The notes: generated by a model from the sequence alone, not told the origin. A DNA stretch of 19,047 nucleotides from RGDT01 sp964630925 (GCA_964630925.1 CAZVZK010000183.1:1-19047); one strand, 5' to 3'. Shown: positions 1-7,341, numbered from the stretch's first letter. Program-made: numbers and translations.

Positions 1-805
1 CGAGCACGACGGCGTCCGCGGCCCGAACATCGCCACCGTCTACAGCGACCGCGGCGCCGGCGTCCGCGGCCCCGTCGTCTTCTACAACCGCGCCAACGAG
101 GCCGGCGCCCTGCTCAAGCCCGGCGACTTCGACTGGAAGGCGATCTTCGCCCCCGGCGTTCGCTGGTTCCACTCCGGCGGCATCTTCGCCTCCCTGGGCG
201 ACCACACCGCCGACCTCATCCTCGAAGGCATGCAGGCCGCCAAGGCCGCCGGCGCCGTCACCTCCTTCGACCTGAACTTCCGCGCCAAGCTGTGGGCCAG
301 CGTCGGCGGCACGACGCGCGCCCAGGAGATCCTCCGCCGCATCGCGGCCCACGTGGACGTGCTGATCGGCAACGAGGAGGACATGCAGAAGGGCCTGGGG
401 ATCAAGGGGCCGGACGTGACGAAGAAGGGCGACGTGAAGCTCGACCCCGAGGTCTTCTTCCGCATGATCGAGCGAGTCGTCGAGCAATTCCCGCACATCA
501 AGATGGTGGCCACGACGCTGCGCGAGGTCCACTCGACCAACCGCCACGACTGGGCCGCCGTCCTGTGGCTGGACGGCAAGGAGTACGTCAGCCCGCACTG
601 CGCCCTCGACGTGACCGACCGCATCGGCGGGGGCGACGGCTTCGCCTCCGGCCTGATCTACGGCACCCTCAAGGGCCGGACGCCCGAGGACGCGCTGCGG
701 CTGGGCTGGGCGCACGGGGCGATGCTGACGACCTACGCCGGCGACGTGACGATGGCCTCGCTGGAGGAGGTGGAGGCGTTCGGCTCGCAGCGCGTGGCGC
801 GGTGA
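1..805 (+). CDS. PfkB-family sugar kinase, 2-keto-3-deoxygluconate kinase type (5' end cut off)
   Basis: The frame is open from base 2 to a TGA at 803-805, giving 267 residues of a protein that begins outside the window. Members of this family usually have about 340 residues, so roughly the first 70-90 are missing. The PfkB fold is recognisable: an N-terminal sugar-site segment (VVFYNRANEAGALL), the FDLNFRAKLW strand, the IGNEEDM segment, and the C-terminal ATP/anion-hole motif DRIGGGDGFASG, whose Asp is the expected catalytic base. The DRIGGGD form is the one I associate with 2-keto-3-deoxygluconate kinases, which phosphorylate KDG to KDPG in sugar-acid breakdown in the cytoplasm. No aldolase gene is visible, so the exact sugar is inferred. 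A separate promoter follows directly, so the next genes are probably not part of its operon. Confidence 0.88.
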   Translation, partial: EHDGVRGPNIATVYSDRGAGVRGPVVFYNRANEAGALLKPGDFDWKAIFAPGVRWFHSGGIFASLGDHTADLILEGMQAAKAAGAVTSFDLNFRAKLWASVGGTTRAQEILRRIAAHVDVLIGNEEDMQKGLGIKGPDVTKKGDVKLDPEVFFRMIERVVEQFPHIKMVATTLREVHSTNRHDWAAVLWLDGKEYVSPHCALDVTDRIGGGDGFASGLIYGTLKGRTPEDALRLGWAHGAMLTTYAGDVTMASLEEVEAFGSQRVAR

Positions 806-808
806 GGC

Positions 809-838
809 TTGTCCCAACGGCGCGCCTCCCGGTATCAT
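809..838 (+). promoter_or_regulatory. Candidate sigma70-type promoter of the DUF433/PIN-like operon
   Basis: TTGTCC at 809-814 (4 of 6 to the -35 consensus) and TATCAT at 833-838 (5 of 6 to the -10) are 18 bp apart. They lie just after the kinase stop codon and end 25 bp before the chosen start of the next gene. An in-frame ATG at 837 falls inside the -10 box, which argues against its use as a start codon. This is consensus matching by eye only. Confidence 0.4.
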
Positions 839-863
839 GGAGCGGGCACCGGAGGTAGCAGCC

Positions 864-1274
864 ATGCCGGACGAGATGATCCATGACCGCGGGAGGGGCC
901 CGGAGATCGTGGGGACACGGATCACGGTGTATAACCTCCTCCCTTACTTCCTCGATCCGACGATGACCGAGGCGCAGCTGTGCCGCCTGTACGAGCTGAC
1001 CGCCGAGCAGGTGGCCGCCGCCCGCGCGTACGCCTTCAACAACCCGGACACCATGCTGGCCCGCCACATGCGGATCGAGGAGCGGATGGCGGCGCGGAAC
1101 TCCCCCGAGGCCGCGGAGCAGGCGAGACGCACCCACGAGACGTTCCAGAGCTTCAAGCGGTGGCTGGCCGAGCGCAAGAAGGCCGACCCCGTCGATGAGG
1201 CGGCCGGGAACGGGGCCGGCAGGGGGCCGACCTTCCGCGAGTGGCTGGCCGAGCGGGAGCGCACGGAGGCCTGA
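864..1274 (+). CDS. DUF433-domain protein, putative antitoxin
   Basis: A 136-residue protein. The first ~60 residues match the DUF433 pattern: a short N-terminal strand, the core GTRITVYNLLPY, then a small helical part with ELTAEQVAAARAYA. DUF433 proteins (COG2442) are known as predicted antitoxins paired with PIN-like DUF5615/COG4634 proteins, and this gene is followed 1 bp later by a PIN-like gene. The ATG at 864 is chosen because GGAGGT at 851-856 lies 7 bp upstream; the in-frame ATG at 837 overlaps the promoter. The C-terminal ~70 residues go beyond the usual short DUF433 length. They contain two related motifs, FKRWLAERKK and FREWLAERER, separated by a Gly-rich linker. The domain is fairly sure; the antitoxin role is inferred from family and neighbour. 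Confidence 0.75.
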   Translation: MPDEMIHDRGRGPEIVGTRITVYNLLPYFLDPTMTEAQLCRLYELTAEQVAAARAYAFNNPDTMLARHMRIEERMAARNSPEAAEQARRTHETFQSFKRWLAERKKADPVDEAAGNGAGRGPTFREWLAERERTEA

Positions 1275-1275
1275 A

Positions 1276-1692
1276 ATGCGGGGGATGCTGGCCGACGTGA
1301 ACATCCAGGGCCACCTGCCCTACATCCGCCGCCTTCTGGAGCAATTGGGGTTGTGGGAGATCCTGGCCGGGATCCCGCTCGCCTTCGTCACGTTCGCGGA
1401 CCTGGGTCTGGATCGGGGCGTGGACGACCGGACGCTCTGGAATCACTGCCAGCGCAACCTATGGGTCTTGCTCACCGACAACCGCAATCACGAGGACGAG
1501 AATTCGCTCGAAGCCACGCTGGCCGACTCCTGGCACGTCGGCCACCTCCCGGTCCTGACGCTCGCCAACATAGGGCGTTTCGAGAACAGCCGGAGCTATG
1601 CGGAGCAGGTGGCGGCCGAGATCGCAGAGATCCTGTACGGGGTCGCCCTTGAGGAGTACCGCGACCAGCCGCGGATCTACGTCCCGCGTTAA
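1276..1692 (+). CDS. PIN-like (DUF5615-related) protein, putative toxin partner
   Basis: A 138-residue protein of a short family that begins MLADVN and has a central LLTDNRN followed by SLEATL, a pattern I know from cyanobacterial and planctomycete genomes, where it is often mis-named as ACP S-malonyltransferase. Acidic residues in the N-terminal ADVN and in TDNRNHEDEN are placed like the metal-binding acids of PIN-like nucleases, so an RNA-cleaving toxin is plausible but unproven. The ATG at 1276 has GGAGG at 1265-1269, 6 bp upstream; a second ATG at 1285 would give exactly the MLADVN start. It starts 1 bp after the DUF433 stop, implying one operon and coupled translation. It converges with the acetyltransferase gene, the two stop codons being 8 bp apart with no terminator between. 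Confidence 0.7.
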   Translation: MRGMLADVNIQGHLPYIRRLLEQLGLWEILAGIPLAFVTFADLGLDRGVDDRTLWNHCQRNLWVLLTDNRNHEDENSLEATLADSWHVGHLPVLTLANIGRFENSRSYAEQVAAEIAEILYGVALEEYRDQPRIYVPR

Positions 1693-1700
1693 CGCCGCCC

Positions 1701-2657
1701 TCATATCTGGAAGTCCAGCCCCGGCGTCTCGACGCGCGGGCCGCGGAACCGCAGGTTCGGCTTCTCCAGAAGCACCGACGTGTTGGGCGGCACGCTCTGC
1801 GTCAGCCACACGTTCGAGCCGATCACCGCCCCCTTGCCCACCACCGTGTCCCCGCCCAGGATCGTGGCGTTGGCGTACACCACCACCTCGTCCTCGAGCG
1901 TCGGGTGCCGCTTCATCCCCCGGATGATGTTCCCCGACGTGTCGCGCGGGAACGACAGCGCCCCCAGCGTCACGCCCTGATACAGCTTGACGTTCCGCCC
2001 GATGTCGCACGTCTCGCCGATCACCACGCCCGTCCCGTGGTCGATGAAGAACCCCGGCCCAATCCGCGCCCCAGGGTGGAGATCAATCCCCGTCTTCGTG
2101 TGCGCGTACTCGGTCATCATCCGCGGCACCAGCGGCACGCCCAGCAGCAACAGCTCGTGGGCCACGCGGTGGATCGTCACCGCCTCCAGCCCCGGATAGC
2201 AGAAGATGATCTCGTGGTAGCTCTTGGCCGCCGGGTCGCCCTCGAACGCCGCCTGCACATCCTGCTCCAGCGTGCCGCGCAGGTCCGGCAGGCGGCGCAG
2301 CAGCTCCACCGCCTTCGTCTGGGCGAGGGCCTCGAAGTCCACGGCCTGCCGGTCGGCGGCAGGCATGCACCCGTGCTCGTGCCGCAGCGCCCGCGAGATC
2401 TGCAGGATGAGCTTGTCGTGCAGCCCGTCGATCACGTCGCCGACGTGGTACTCGACGTTCGCCATGTGCAGGTTCTGCCGCCGCCAGATGCCGGGGTAGA
2501 TCAGATCCAAAAAGTCGTTGAGGATCTCGACGACGGCCTCGCGGCTCGGCAGGGGCCGATGCCCGAGATGGGTGGTCCGCCCGCACTCGGCGTAGCTCGC
2601 CACCACCGCCTCGGTGATCTCCGGCAGCGCTTCCTTGAGGCGGATGTCGGTCGCCAT
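1701..2657 (-). CDS. cysE: Serine O-acetyltransferase (CysE/EpsC type)
   Basis: A 318-residue enzyme expected to transfer acetyl from acetyl-CoA to L-serine, giving O-acetylserine for cysteine synthesis in the cytoplasm. Residues ~1-180 form the helical N-terminal part, including DPAAKSYHEI, which matches the conserved DPA segment of CysE. From ~190 onward there is a left-handed beta-helix: IDLHPGARIG, IDHGTGVVIGE (His207 as the expected catalytic base), then LYQGVTLGA and hexapeptide turns ATILGGD, VVGKGAVIG. It is longer than E. coli CysE (273 residues) because of the N-terminal part and a loop around 236-255. The ATG at 2657 has GGGGAGG 6 bp upstream; an in-frame ATG 8 codons earlier has no such site. 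It is divergent from sbcC. No cysK is adjacent, so sulfur regulation cannot be judged. Confidence 0.9.
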   Translation of the reverse strand: MATDIRLKEALPEITEAVVASYAECGRTTHLGHRPLPSREAVVEILNDFLDLIYPGIWRRQNLHMANVEYHVGDVIDGLHDKLILQISRALRHEHGCMPAADRQAVDFEALAQTKAVELLRRLPDLRGTLEQDVQAAFEGDPAAKSYHEIIFCYPGLEAVTIHRVAHELLLLGVPLVPRMMTEYAHTKTGIDLHPGARIGPGFFIDHGTGVVIGETCDIGRNVKLYQGVTLGALSFPRDTSGNIIRGMKRHPTLEDEVVVYANATILGGDTVVGKGAVIGSNVWLTQSVPPNTSVLLEKPNLRFRGPRVETPGLDFQI

Positions 2658-2729
2658 GCCAACCTCCCCGGCGGTGCGCATTCTCCCTGCCCCCTCATTG
2701 TTCGGATCGGGCCTGCCGCGGCTGCAGCC

Positions 2730-2757
2730 ATTCTACACGGCCTGGGGAAGTTGTCGT
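2730..2757 (-). promoter_or_regulatory. Candidate promoter of the serine acetyltransferase gene
   Basis: On the minus strand ACGACA (2757-2752, 4 of 6) and TAGAAT (2735-2730, 5 of 6) are 16 bp apart, about 70 bp upstream of the start codon at 2657. Judged by eye from consensus. Confidence 0.35.
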
Positions 2758-2945
2758 CCCGCCCAGACCATAGGCACGCCCCGCACGCATCCTGGGCGTC
2801 AGGCCGGCAGAGCAGGGGGCGCCCCCCGAGCAGCCCGAGCGTTTCATCCTCACCGAAATCGTTGCAGGAATGGCAGTTGCGGCGACATTGAGAAAAAAGG
2901 CGCGAAGCGGAGATGAATTGGCCCGCCCTTTGCCTTTGTTCGGGA

Positions 2946-2973
2946 CGTTCTGCTCTGGGAGAGAGAGCGAACG
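2946..2973 (+). ncRNA. Hairpin 1 of three with loop GGGAGAG (possible structured RNA)
   Basis: CGTTCTGCTCT (2946-2956) pairs with AGAGCGAACG (2964-2973) as 10 base pairs with one bulged T at 2951. The loop at 2957-2963 is GGGAGAG. No T-tract follows. The same loop is found in the next two hairpins, which have unrelated stems. The 629-bp space between the divergent acetyltransferase and sbcC genes otherwise holds only the two candidate promoters; I see no convincing protein gene in it. Confidence 0.45.
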
Positions 2974-2979
2974 ACGAAG

Positions 2980-3034
2980 CCAACCGGCCCCGTCGACTGC
3001 GGGAGAGGCGGTCGACGGGCCGGCTGGTTTTTTT
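2980..3034 (+). terminator. Hairpin 2 with loop GGGAGAG and T7 tract (intrinsic-terminator form)
   Basis: The left arm 2980-3000 pairs with the right arm 3008-3027 as about 19 pairs, with one bulged C, one A/C mismatch and one G-T wobble. The loop 3001-3007 is GGGAGAG, and seven T follow at 3028-3034. The orientation serves plus-strand transcription, yet no plus-strand protein gene lies upstream in this divergent spacer. It would therefore end an untranslated transcript or act as an attenuator. Confidence 0.65.
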
Positions 3035-3051
3035 GCCCAAGGTCTTCATAC

Positions 3052-3103
3052 CCGTCCGGTCCGTCTGCCACGGGAGAGGTGGCAGGCGGGCCGGACGGTT
3101 TTT
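3052..3103 (+). terminator. Hairpin 3 with loop GGGAGAG and T5 tract (intrinsic-terminator form)
   Basis: The arms 3052-3071 and 3079-3098 pair over 20 bp without bulges; two pairs (3060/3090 and 3064/3086) are G-T wobbles. The loop 3072-3078 is again GGGAGAG, and five T follow at 3099-3103. It ends 86 bp before the candidate sbcC promoter, so it would stop plus-strand transcripts before sbcC. Confidence 0.65.
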
Positions 3104-3189
3104 CCCGCGCGTCCGGAGACTTCCTCCCGCCCACAGACCTCCCCTCCGGCCCGTCCACCCCCGTCTCCCACGCCTTCCCCCTACTGGGT

Positions 3190-3218
3190 TTGCCCCCCCG
3201 CCTCGTTTCTGCGACAAT
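3190..3218 (+). promoter_or_regulatory. Candidate sbcC promoter
   Basis: TTGCCC (3190-3195, 4 of 6) and GACAAT (3213-3218, 4 of 6) are separated by 17 bp and lie 68 bp upstream of the sbcC start, just downstream of the terminator-like hairpins. Consensus match by eye. Confidence 0.35.
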
Positions 3219-3286
3219 GCGCCGGCCCCGCAGGGGCCGGCACGCGCCTCCGTGCCGTCGGCAAGCGGCCACCGAGGTCCCCCCGC

Positions 3287-6200
3287 ATGATCCCCCAGCG
3301 CGTCAAGCTCAAGGGCTTCCTCTGCTACAAGGAGGAGCAGTCCATCGCCTTCGAGGGCAACGCCACCCTCTGGATGCTCTCCGGCCTCAACGGCTCCGGC
3401 AAGTCCGCCATCTTCGACGCCGTCACCTACGCGCTCTTCGGCCACCACCGCGGCGGCGCCTCCGGCGCCGTCGAGCTGATCAACAAGGACTCCGACACCC
3501 TCCTCGTCGAGTTCGACTTCCTCCTCGACGGGCGTCCCCACCGCGTCAAGCGCACCCTCAAACGCGACAACAAGGGCGGCGCCAAGGGGACGCAGGTCCT
3601 CTTCCGCAACGAAGACTCCAAGTGGGCCGCCGTCGAGGGCACCGAGTACAAACGCCAGTTCGACGAGTGGATGGACGAGAACCTCGGCCTCAACTACGAC
3701 ACCTTCACCTCCAGCGTCCTCCTCCTCCAGGGCAAGGCCGAGAAGCTCCTCGACTCCCGCCCCGAGGGCCGCCGCGAGGTCCTCGCCTCCATCGTCGACC
3801 TCGGACGTTACGAGCGCCTCCACCAGAAGGCCGACGAGAGACGCAAGGCCCTCGACGGCGCCGTCAAGGCCCTCAACGGCCGCATCGCCGCCCTCCCCGC
3901 CGTGGACCCCCTCGAGCTGGGCGCCGCCCGCCTCCGCATCTCCGACGCCGAGGAGGCCCGCGCCGCCGCCCGCGGTGAGGTCGAGCGCTGGCAGTCCATC
4001 GAGACGCAGGCCCGCCTCTGGCAGAACGTCCAGGGCCAGCTCCACGTCGCCCGCTCACGCCACAAACGCTCCCTCGAGGTCCTCCGCGAGTCCGCCTCCA
4101 TCGAGTCCGCCCACGCCCGCCTCTGCGAGCTGCGCGACGTCCTCCCCCGCCTCCACGAGATCGTCGTCAACCGCGGCCAGGCCGCCCAGTCCTCCGACAA
4201 CCTCGGCAAACTCGCCCTGGAGCAGGAACGCAAGAAGGCCCTCCGCCTCGAACGCGAGGCCGCCCTCCGCCAGTCGGAGGAGAAACGCCGCACCCTCCAG
4301 GCCCAGATCGACCGCGACACCGCCGAGCACGCCCGCGTCCAGTCGCGCCTCCGCGATCTGTCCGTCCAGATGGCCACCCTCGCCGAGGTCGAACGCAACG
4401 AGGACGAGCGCGGACGGGTCAAGGCCGACCTCGCCAAACTCCCCGCCAGGCCCGAGGAGGACGTCGCCAAACACCGCGACGAGCTGGAGCGCCTCGAAGC
4501 CGTCGCCCGCCTCGTCCCCGTCCTCGAACGCTTCCGCAAACGCCGCGACGAATTGCGCCACGAGCAGGAGGCCGGACGCCAGGCCGAGGAGACGATGCAG
4601 GCCGCCCGCACGCGGGGCGAGGCCCGGAAGGCGGAGGCCGAACGACTCAAGGCCGACGTCGAGAACGCCGGCCAGCTCCTGCGGAACGCGACCGCCAACG
4701 CCGCCGAGGCCCGCGCCCTCGCCGACCAGGCCCGCAAGTCGCTCGACGAGCTGTCCCAGCTCGAAGGCGCCAAGATCTGCCGCCACTGCGCCCAGCCCCT
4801 CACCCCCGGCCACGTCGAGGAGCAGAAGAAGGTCCGCGCCCGCGAGACCAAGAAGGCCGACGAGCACGCCAAGAAGGCCGCCCTACAGCTCGAACAGGCG
4901 AAGACGACGGAGGCCGACCTCAAGGCACGCCACGCCGCCGCCGACGAGGCGTATCAGGCCGCCCGCGACGAGTGGAAGACCGCCAACGCCGCCCTCGGCG
5001 CCGCCAAGGCCGCCGTCGAACGCTCGCAGCGCGACATCGCCGCCATCCACGCCGAATTGCCCCCGGCCCTCGCGGCGAAGGCCGCCAGGGGCCCGGTCAA
5101 GGACTGGGCCGTCACGAAATGGCCCGAGCCCGCCGACGTGGACGCGGTGAAGGCCGAGGCCCGCGGCGCCGACGCCGCCCGCCGCGCCCTCCGCGACGCC
5201 GAGTCCGCCCTCCAGAAGCACGCCGCCCTCAAGGCCAACGAGGCCGCCATCGACAAGACGCTCGCCCGCCAGCGTGCCGGCCTGCCCGCCGACCGCGACG
5301 GCCTGCGCCGCGACCACTCCGACCACGACGCCAGGGAGAAGGCCCTCTTCAAGGCCATCGACGCCGGCCGCGCCGCCTCCGCCAAATCCGCCCAGGACGC
5401 CCAGAAGCTGGAGAAGGAGCGCGACGCCGCCGTCAAGGACGCCGAGGACGTGGACCGCCGCATCCGCGAGCAGGAGATGACCCGCGAGAACGCCCTCCGC
5501 AACGTCGCCACCTACGCCAAGGCCCTCCCCGACGCCTGGAAGCCCCTGGCCGACACGGTGGGCATGAAGGAGTTCGCCGCCCTCCGCACCGAGCGCGACT
5601 CCCTGGAGTCCAAGGGCGTCGAGGACGAGGCACGCGAGCTGAAGCTGGCCCGCAGCAACCTCGAAGAGATGGCCCGCACCGTCGCCGACCTCGAGAAGCA
5701 GGACGCCGCCTTCCCCGCCGAGGCGCGGCATGGCCTGGAGGAGATCGCACGCCAGACCCGCGCCGCCAAGGCCGCCGACGACGAGCGCGAGCGCGGCCTC
5801 TCCGAGGCCCGCCAGCAGTTGATGCTGCTGGAGAGCTACGAGAAGCAGCGGGCCGAGGTCCGCACCGAGCTGCTGGCCCAGGAGGGCGAGCTGCTCCACT
5901 ACCGCCTCCTCGCCGAGCTATTGGGCCGCGACAAGCTGCAGCTCTACCTCGTGCGCCAGGCCGAGCGCCAGGTCGTCGAGTTCGCCAACTCCGTCCTCGA
6001 CCGCCTCTCCGGCGGCACCATGTACATGAAGCTCTCCGGCGAGGCGTGCGGCGAGGGCGGCACCGGCAAGGCCCTGGAGCTGGAGGTCTACAACCGCGCC
6101 ACCGGCGAGCGCCCGATCAACGTCGCCTTCCTCTCCGGCAGCCAGAAGTTCCGCGTCGCCGTGAGCCTCGCGCTGGGCATCGGCCAGTACGCGAGCCGGC

Positions 6201-6418
6201 AGCACCGGCCCATCGAGAGCGTGATCATCGACGAGGGCTTCGGCTGCCTGGACAGCCAGGGGCGGCAGGTGATGATCCAGGAGCTGCAGAACCTGCGGAG
6301 CCAGATGAGGTGCATCCTGCTCGTCAGCCACCAGGAGGACTTCGCCGAGGCCTTCACCGACGGCTACCAGTTCAAGCTCGAGAACGGCGCCACCCGCGTG
6401 ACCCGCTTCCAGAAGTGA
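3287..6418 (+). CDS. sbcC: SbcC/Rad50-type AAA ATPase, DNA double-strand break repair
   Basis: A 1043-residue SMC-like ATPase that normally works with the SbcD nuclease to open and trim DNA ends and hairpins. The N-terminal half-domain has the Walker A motif GLNGSGKS (33-40) and a Q-loop-like VLLLQGKAEKLL. Two long charged coiled-coil stretches flank a CRHC motif (Cys498, Cys501), the zinc hook that joins two molecules. The C-terminal half-domain has the ABC signature FLSGSQKF (948-955) and Walker B SVIIDEGFG with D982 and E983. The ATG at 3287 has GAGG 9 bp upstream and gives the usual start two residues before the first beta strand; the frame stays open to 2870 but that part is not protein-like. 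No sbcD is adjacent in this window. The last 116 bp are duplicated downstream at 7342-7457. Confidence 0.95.
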   Translation: MIPQRVKLKGFLCYKEEQSIAFEGNATLWMLSGLNGSGKSAIFDAVTYALFGHHRGGASGAVELINKDSDTLLVEFDFLLDGRPHRVKRTLKRDNKGGAKGTQVLFRNEDSKWAAVEGTEYKRQFDEWMDENLGLNYDTFTSSVLLLQGKAEKLLDSRPEGRREVLASIVDLGRYERLHQKADERRKALDGAVKALNGRIAALPAVDPLELGAARLRISDAEEARAAARGEVERWQSIETQARLWQNVQGQLHVARSRHKRSLEVLRESASIESAHARLCELRDVLPRLHEIVVNRGQAAQSSDNLGKLALEQERKKALRLEREAALRQSEEKRRTLQAQIDRDTAEHARVQSRLRDLSVQMATLAEVERNEDERGRVKADLAKLPARPEEDVAKHRDELERLEAVARLVPVLERFRKRRDELRHEQEAGRQAEETMQAARTRGEARKAEAERLKADVENAGQLLRNATANAAEARALADQARKSLDELSQLEGAKICRHCAQPLTPGHVEEQKKVRARETKKADEHAKKAALQLEQAKTTEADLKARHAAADEAYQAARDEWKTANAALGAAKAAVERSQRDIAAIHAELPPALAAKAARGPVKDWAVTKWPEPADVDAVKAEARGADAARRALRDAESALQKHAALKANEAAIDKTLARQRAGLPADRDGLRRDHSDHDAREKALFKAIDAGRAASAKSAQDAQKLEKERDAAVKDAEDVDRRIREQEMTRENALRNVATYAKALPDAWKPLADTVGMKEFAALRTERDSLESKGVEDEARELKLARSNLEEMARTVADLEKQDAAFPAEARHGLEEIARQTRAAKAADDERERGLSEARQQLMLLESYEKQRAEVRTELLAQEGELLHYRLLAELLGRDKLQLYLVRQAERQVVEFANSVLDRLSGGTMYMKLSGEACGEGGTGKALELEVYNRATGERPINVAFLSGSQKFRVAVSLALGIGQYASRQHRPIESVIIDEGFGCLDSQGRQVMIQELQNLRSQMRCILLVSHQEDFAEAFTDGYQFKLENGATRVTRFQK

Positions 6419-6421
6419 CGG
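6306..6421 (+). repeat. Direct repeat, copy 1: 3' end of sbcC including stop codon
   Basis: These 116 bp match 7342-7457 without gaps and with four mismatches (6319, 6364, 6371, 6376). This copy is in frame with sbcC and supplies its last 37 codons. Three mismatches are silent third-position changes and one is Phe to Leu, so the two copies seem to have diverged as coding sequence. Confidence 0.95.
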
Positions 6422-6448
6422 GCCGGGTAGAATGGATGAGGCCGCGGC

Positions 6449-6800
6449 ATGAGCAAGAAGCGCAAAGGCGTTCTGCCACCTCCCTCGGGGCCGCCGACGA
6501 TCCACGAGGCCGCCCTCGGCTCGGGCGCCTCCGGTGCCGTCGTGTACGGGGCCGAGCTCGACCTCGCCACGTCACCCCCGGCGGCTCGCCGGGGGTGACG
6601 TGGTGGTCCGCGGCGAGAACATCAACGCGAACCGCCGCCTCGCCGAGCAGATCGAGATGGCCGTTGGGCCGTCCAAGCGGGGTGAGCCGCATCGCCTCGC
6701 CGGCCCACATGCGTTGCCGCACTACCAGCCACATTCCAGGCCGCCGGAAGGGCACACCTTTTACGAAACGCCAAGACGCAAGGCGAGGAAGCGATCATGA
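6449..6800 (+). pseudogene. Small toxin-domain-like gene with a broken reading frame
   Basis: An ATG at 6449 opens a basic peptide (MSKKRKGVLPPP...) that stops at 6596-6598 after 49 codons. A shift by one base near 6575-6595 would lead into another frame running to the TGA at 6798-6800. That frame encodes DVVVRGENINANRRLAEQIE, then GPHALPHYQPHSRPPEGHTF and a basic tail. Joined, the product would be about 116 residues. The His-rich ending with conserved-looking GP-ALPHYQ and GHTFYE resembles C-terminal toxin domains of Rhs/polymorphic toxins, but I cannot name the family. The break lies at a perfect palindrome (6567-6603). The stop overlaps the next gene's start as ATGA, typical of translational coupling. 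It could be a true frameshift, a palindrome insertion, a sequencing error in the C5/G5 runs, or a short gene starting after the palindrome. Confidence 0.5.
6567..6603. repeat. Perfect palindrome, 17-bp arms, 3-nt spacer
   Basis: The arm 6567-6583 is the exact reverse complement of 6587-6603, with GCT between them. It begins CCACGTCACCCCCGGCG. It sits at the point where the reading frame of the toxin-like gene changes and supplies the premature TGA. It has the form of a REP/MITE-like element or a very stable RNA hairpin. I noticed no second copy in the window. Confidence 0.85.
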
Positions 6801-7327
6801 AATACTTCACCCCGGAGCTCATCGCCCGCGGCCAGGTAGACGATCACGACCTGCTCGACCGGCACGAGGAGGAATGGGACCGGGTCTGCGAGCGATACGA
6901 GGCGTACCTGAAGCCTGTACGCCGGAAGATGCCCTCAGGCCTGAAACACGTCCTCGCGAGTTACTACCTCCACGACGCGACGGTCCTCAGCATCGGCCAG
7001 CGCGGCGCCGCGTTCTCGCTCGTCCTACAGCTCGACACGCCGCCCCGCTTGGTCCTGGTCTTCACCTACGATTTGCTCTCCGCCCCGGCCATCGACCCGG
7101 ACGCCTTGCCTCCGATTGCCCGCTTGGCCGACATACCCCCGCTCTGGCAGTACAACGAGATCGAGCGCGTCGAGGCGCTGCCCGGCGGTTGGAAGGAGAG
7201 CCTCCTGTTGGGCAACGGCTGGGAGGTCACGCTGCACTTCCGCGATGTGAAGGTCGAAGAGTTCGACGCCGTCCTGACCGCGAACGGCAACGGCCACGCC
7301 CCGAAGGCCAAGATGGTCCCGTCTTGA
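6797..7327 (+). CDS. DUF4085-like protein, possible immunity partner
   Basis: A 176-residue soluble protein without signal peptide or membrane segment. It begins MKYFTPELI, followed by an acidic EEEWDRVCERYEAYL helix and an LHDATVLSI segment; this order is what I recall for the DUF4085 family, whose function is unknown. The ATG overlaps the stop of the preceding toxin-like gene (ATGA, 6797-6800), and a GAGGA-like site lies near 6784-6789. Very acidic, small, and directly after a gene with a toxin-like ending, it fits an immunity protein by position only. Both genes lie inside the stretch bounded by the duplicated sbcC 3' ends. The stop at 7325-7327 is 14 bp before repeat copy 2. Confidence 0.7.
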   Translation: MKYFTPELIARGQVDDHDLLDRHEEEWDRVCERYEAYLKPVRRKMPSGLKHVLASYYLHDATVLSIGQRGAAFSLVLQLDTPPRLVLVFTYDLLSAPAIDPDALPPIARLADIPPLWQYNEIERVEALPGGWKESLLLGNGWEVTLHFRDVKVEEFDAVLTANGNGHAPKAKMVPS

Positions 7328-7341
7328 TGAGGGCGGCGGGG

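Noticed and set aside
837..863. ATG at 837 as start of the DUF433 gene
   Set aside because: It overlaps the TATCAT -10 box, while the ATG at 864 has a well-spaced GGAGGT.
3052..3098. Inverted-repeat end of a transposon
   Set aside because: The arms are adjacent with a 7-nt loop and a T-tract, and there is no transposase or target duplication.
2870..3286. Possible 5' extension of sbcC by 139 codons
   Set aside because: It runs through the three hairpins and the candidate promoter, looks unlike protein, and would push the conserved N-terminal strand far from the start.
2501..4045. Long minus-strand open frame (514 codons) covering the spacer and the sbcC start
   Set aside because: It reads antisense through sbcC and has the low-complexity Gly/Leu/Val/Glu-rich composition typical of shadow frames in GC-rich DNA.
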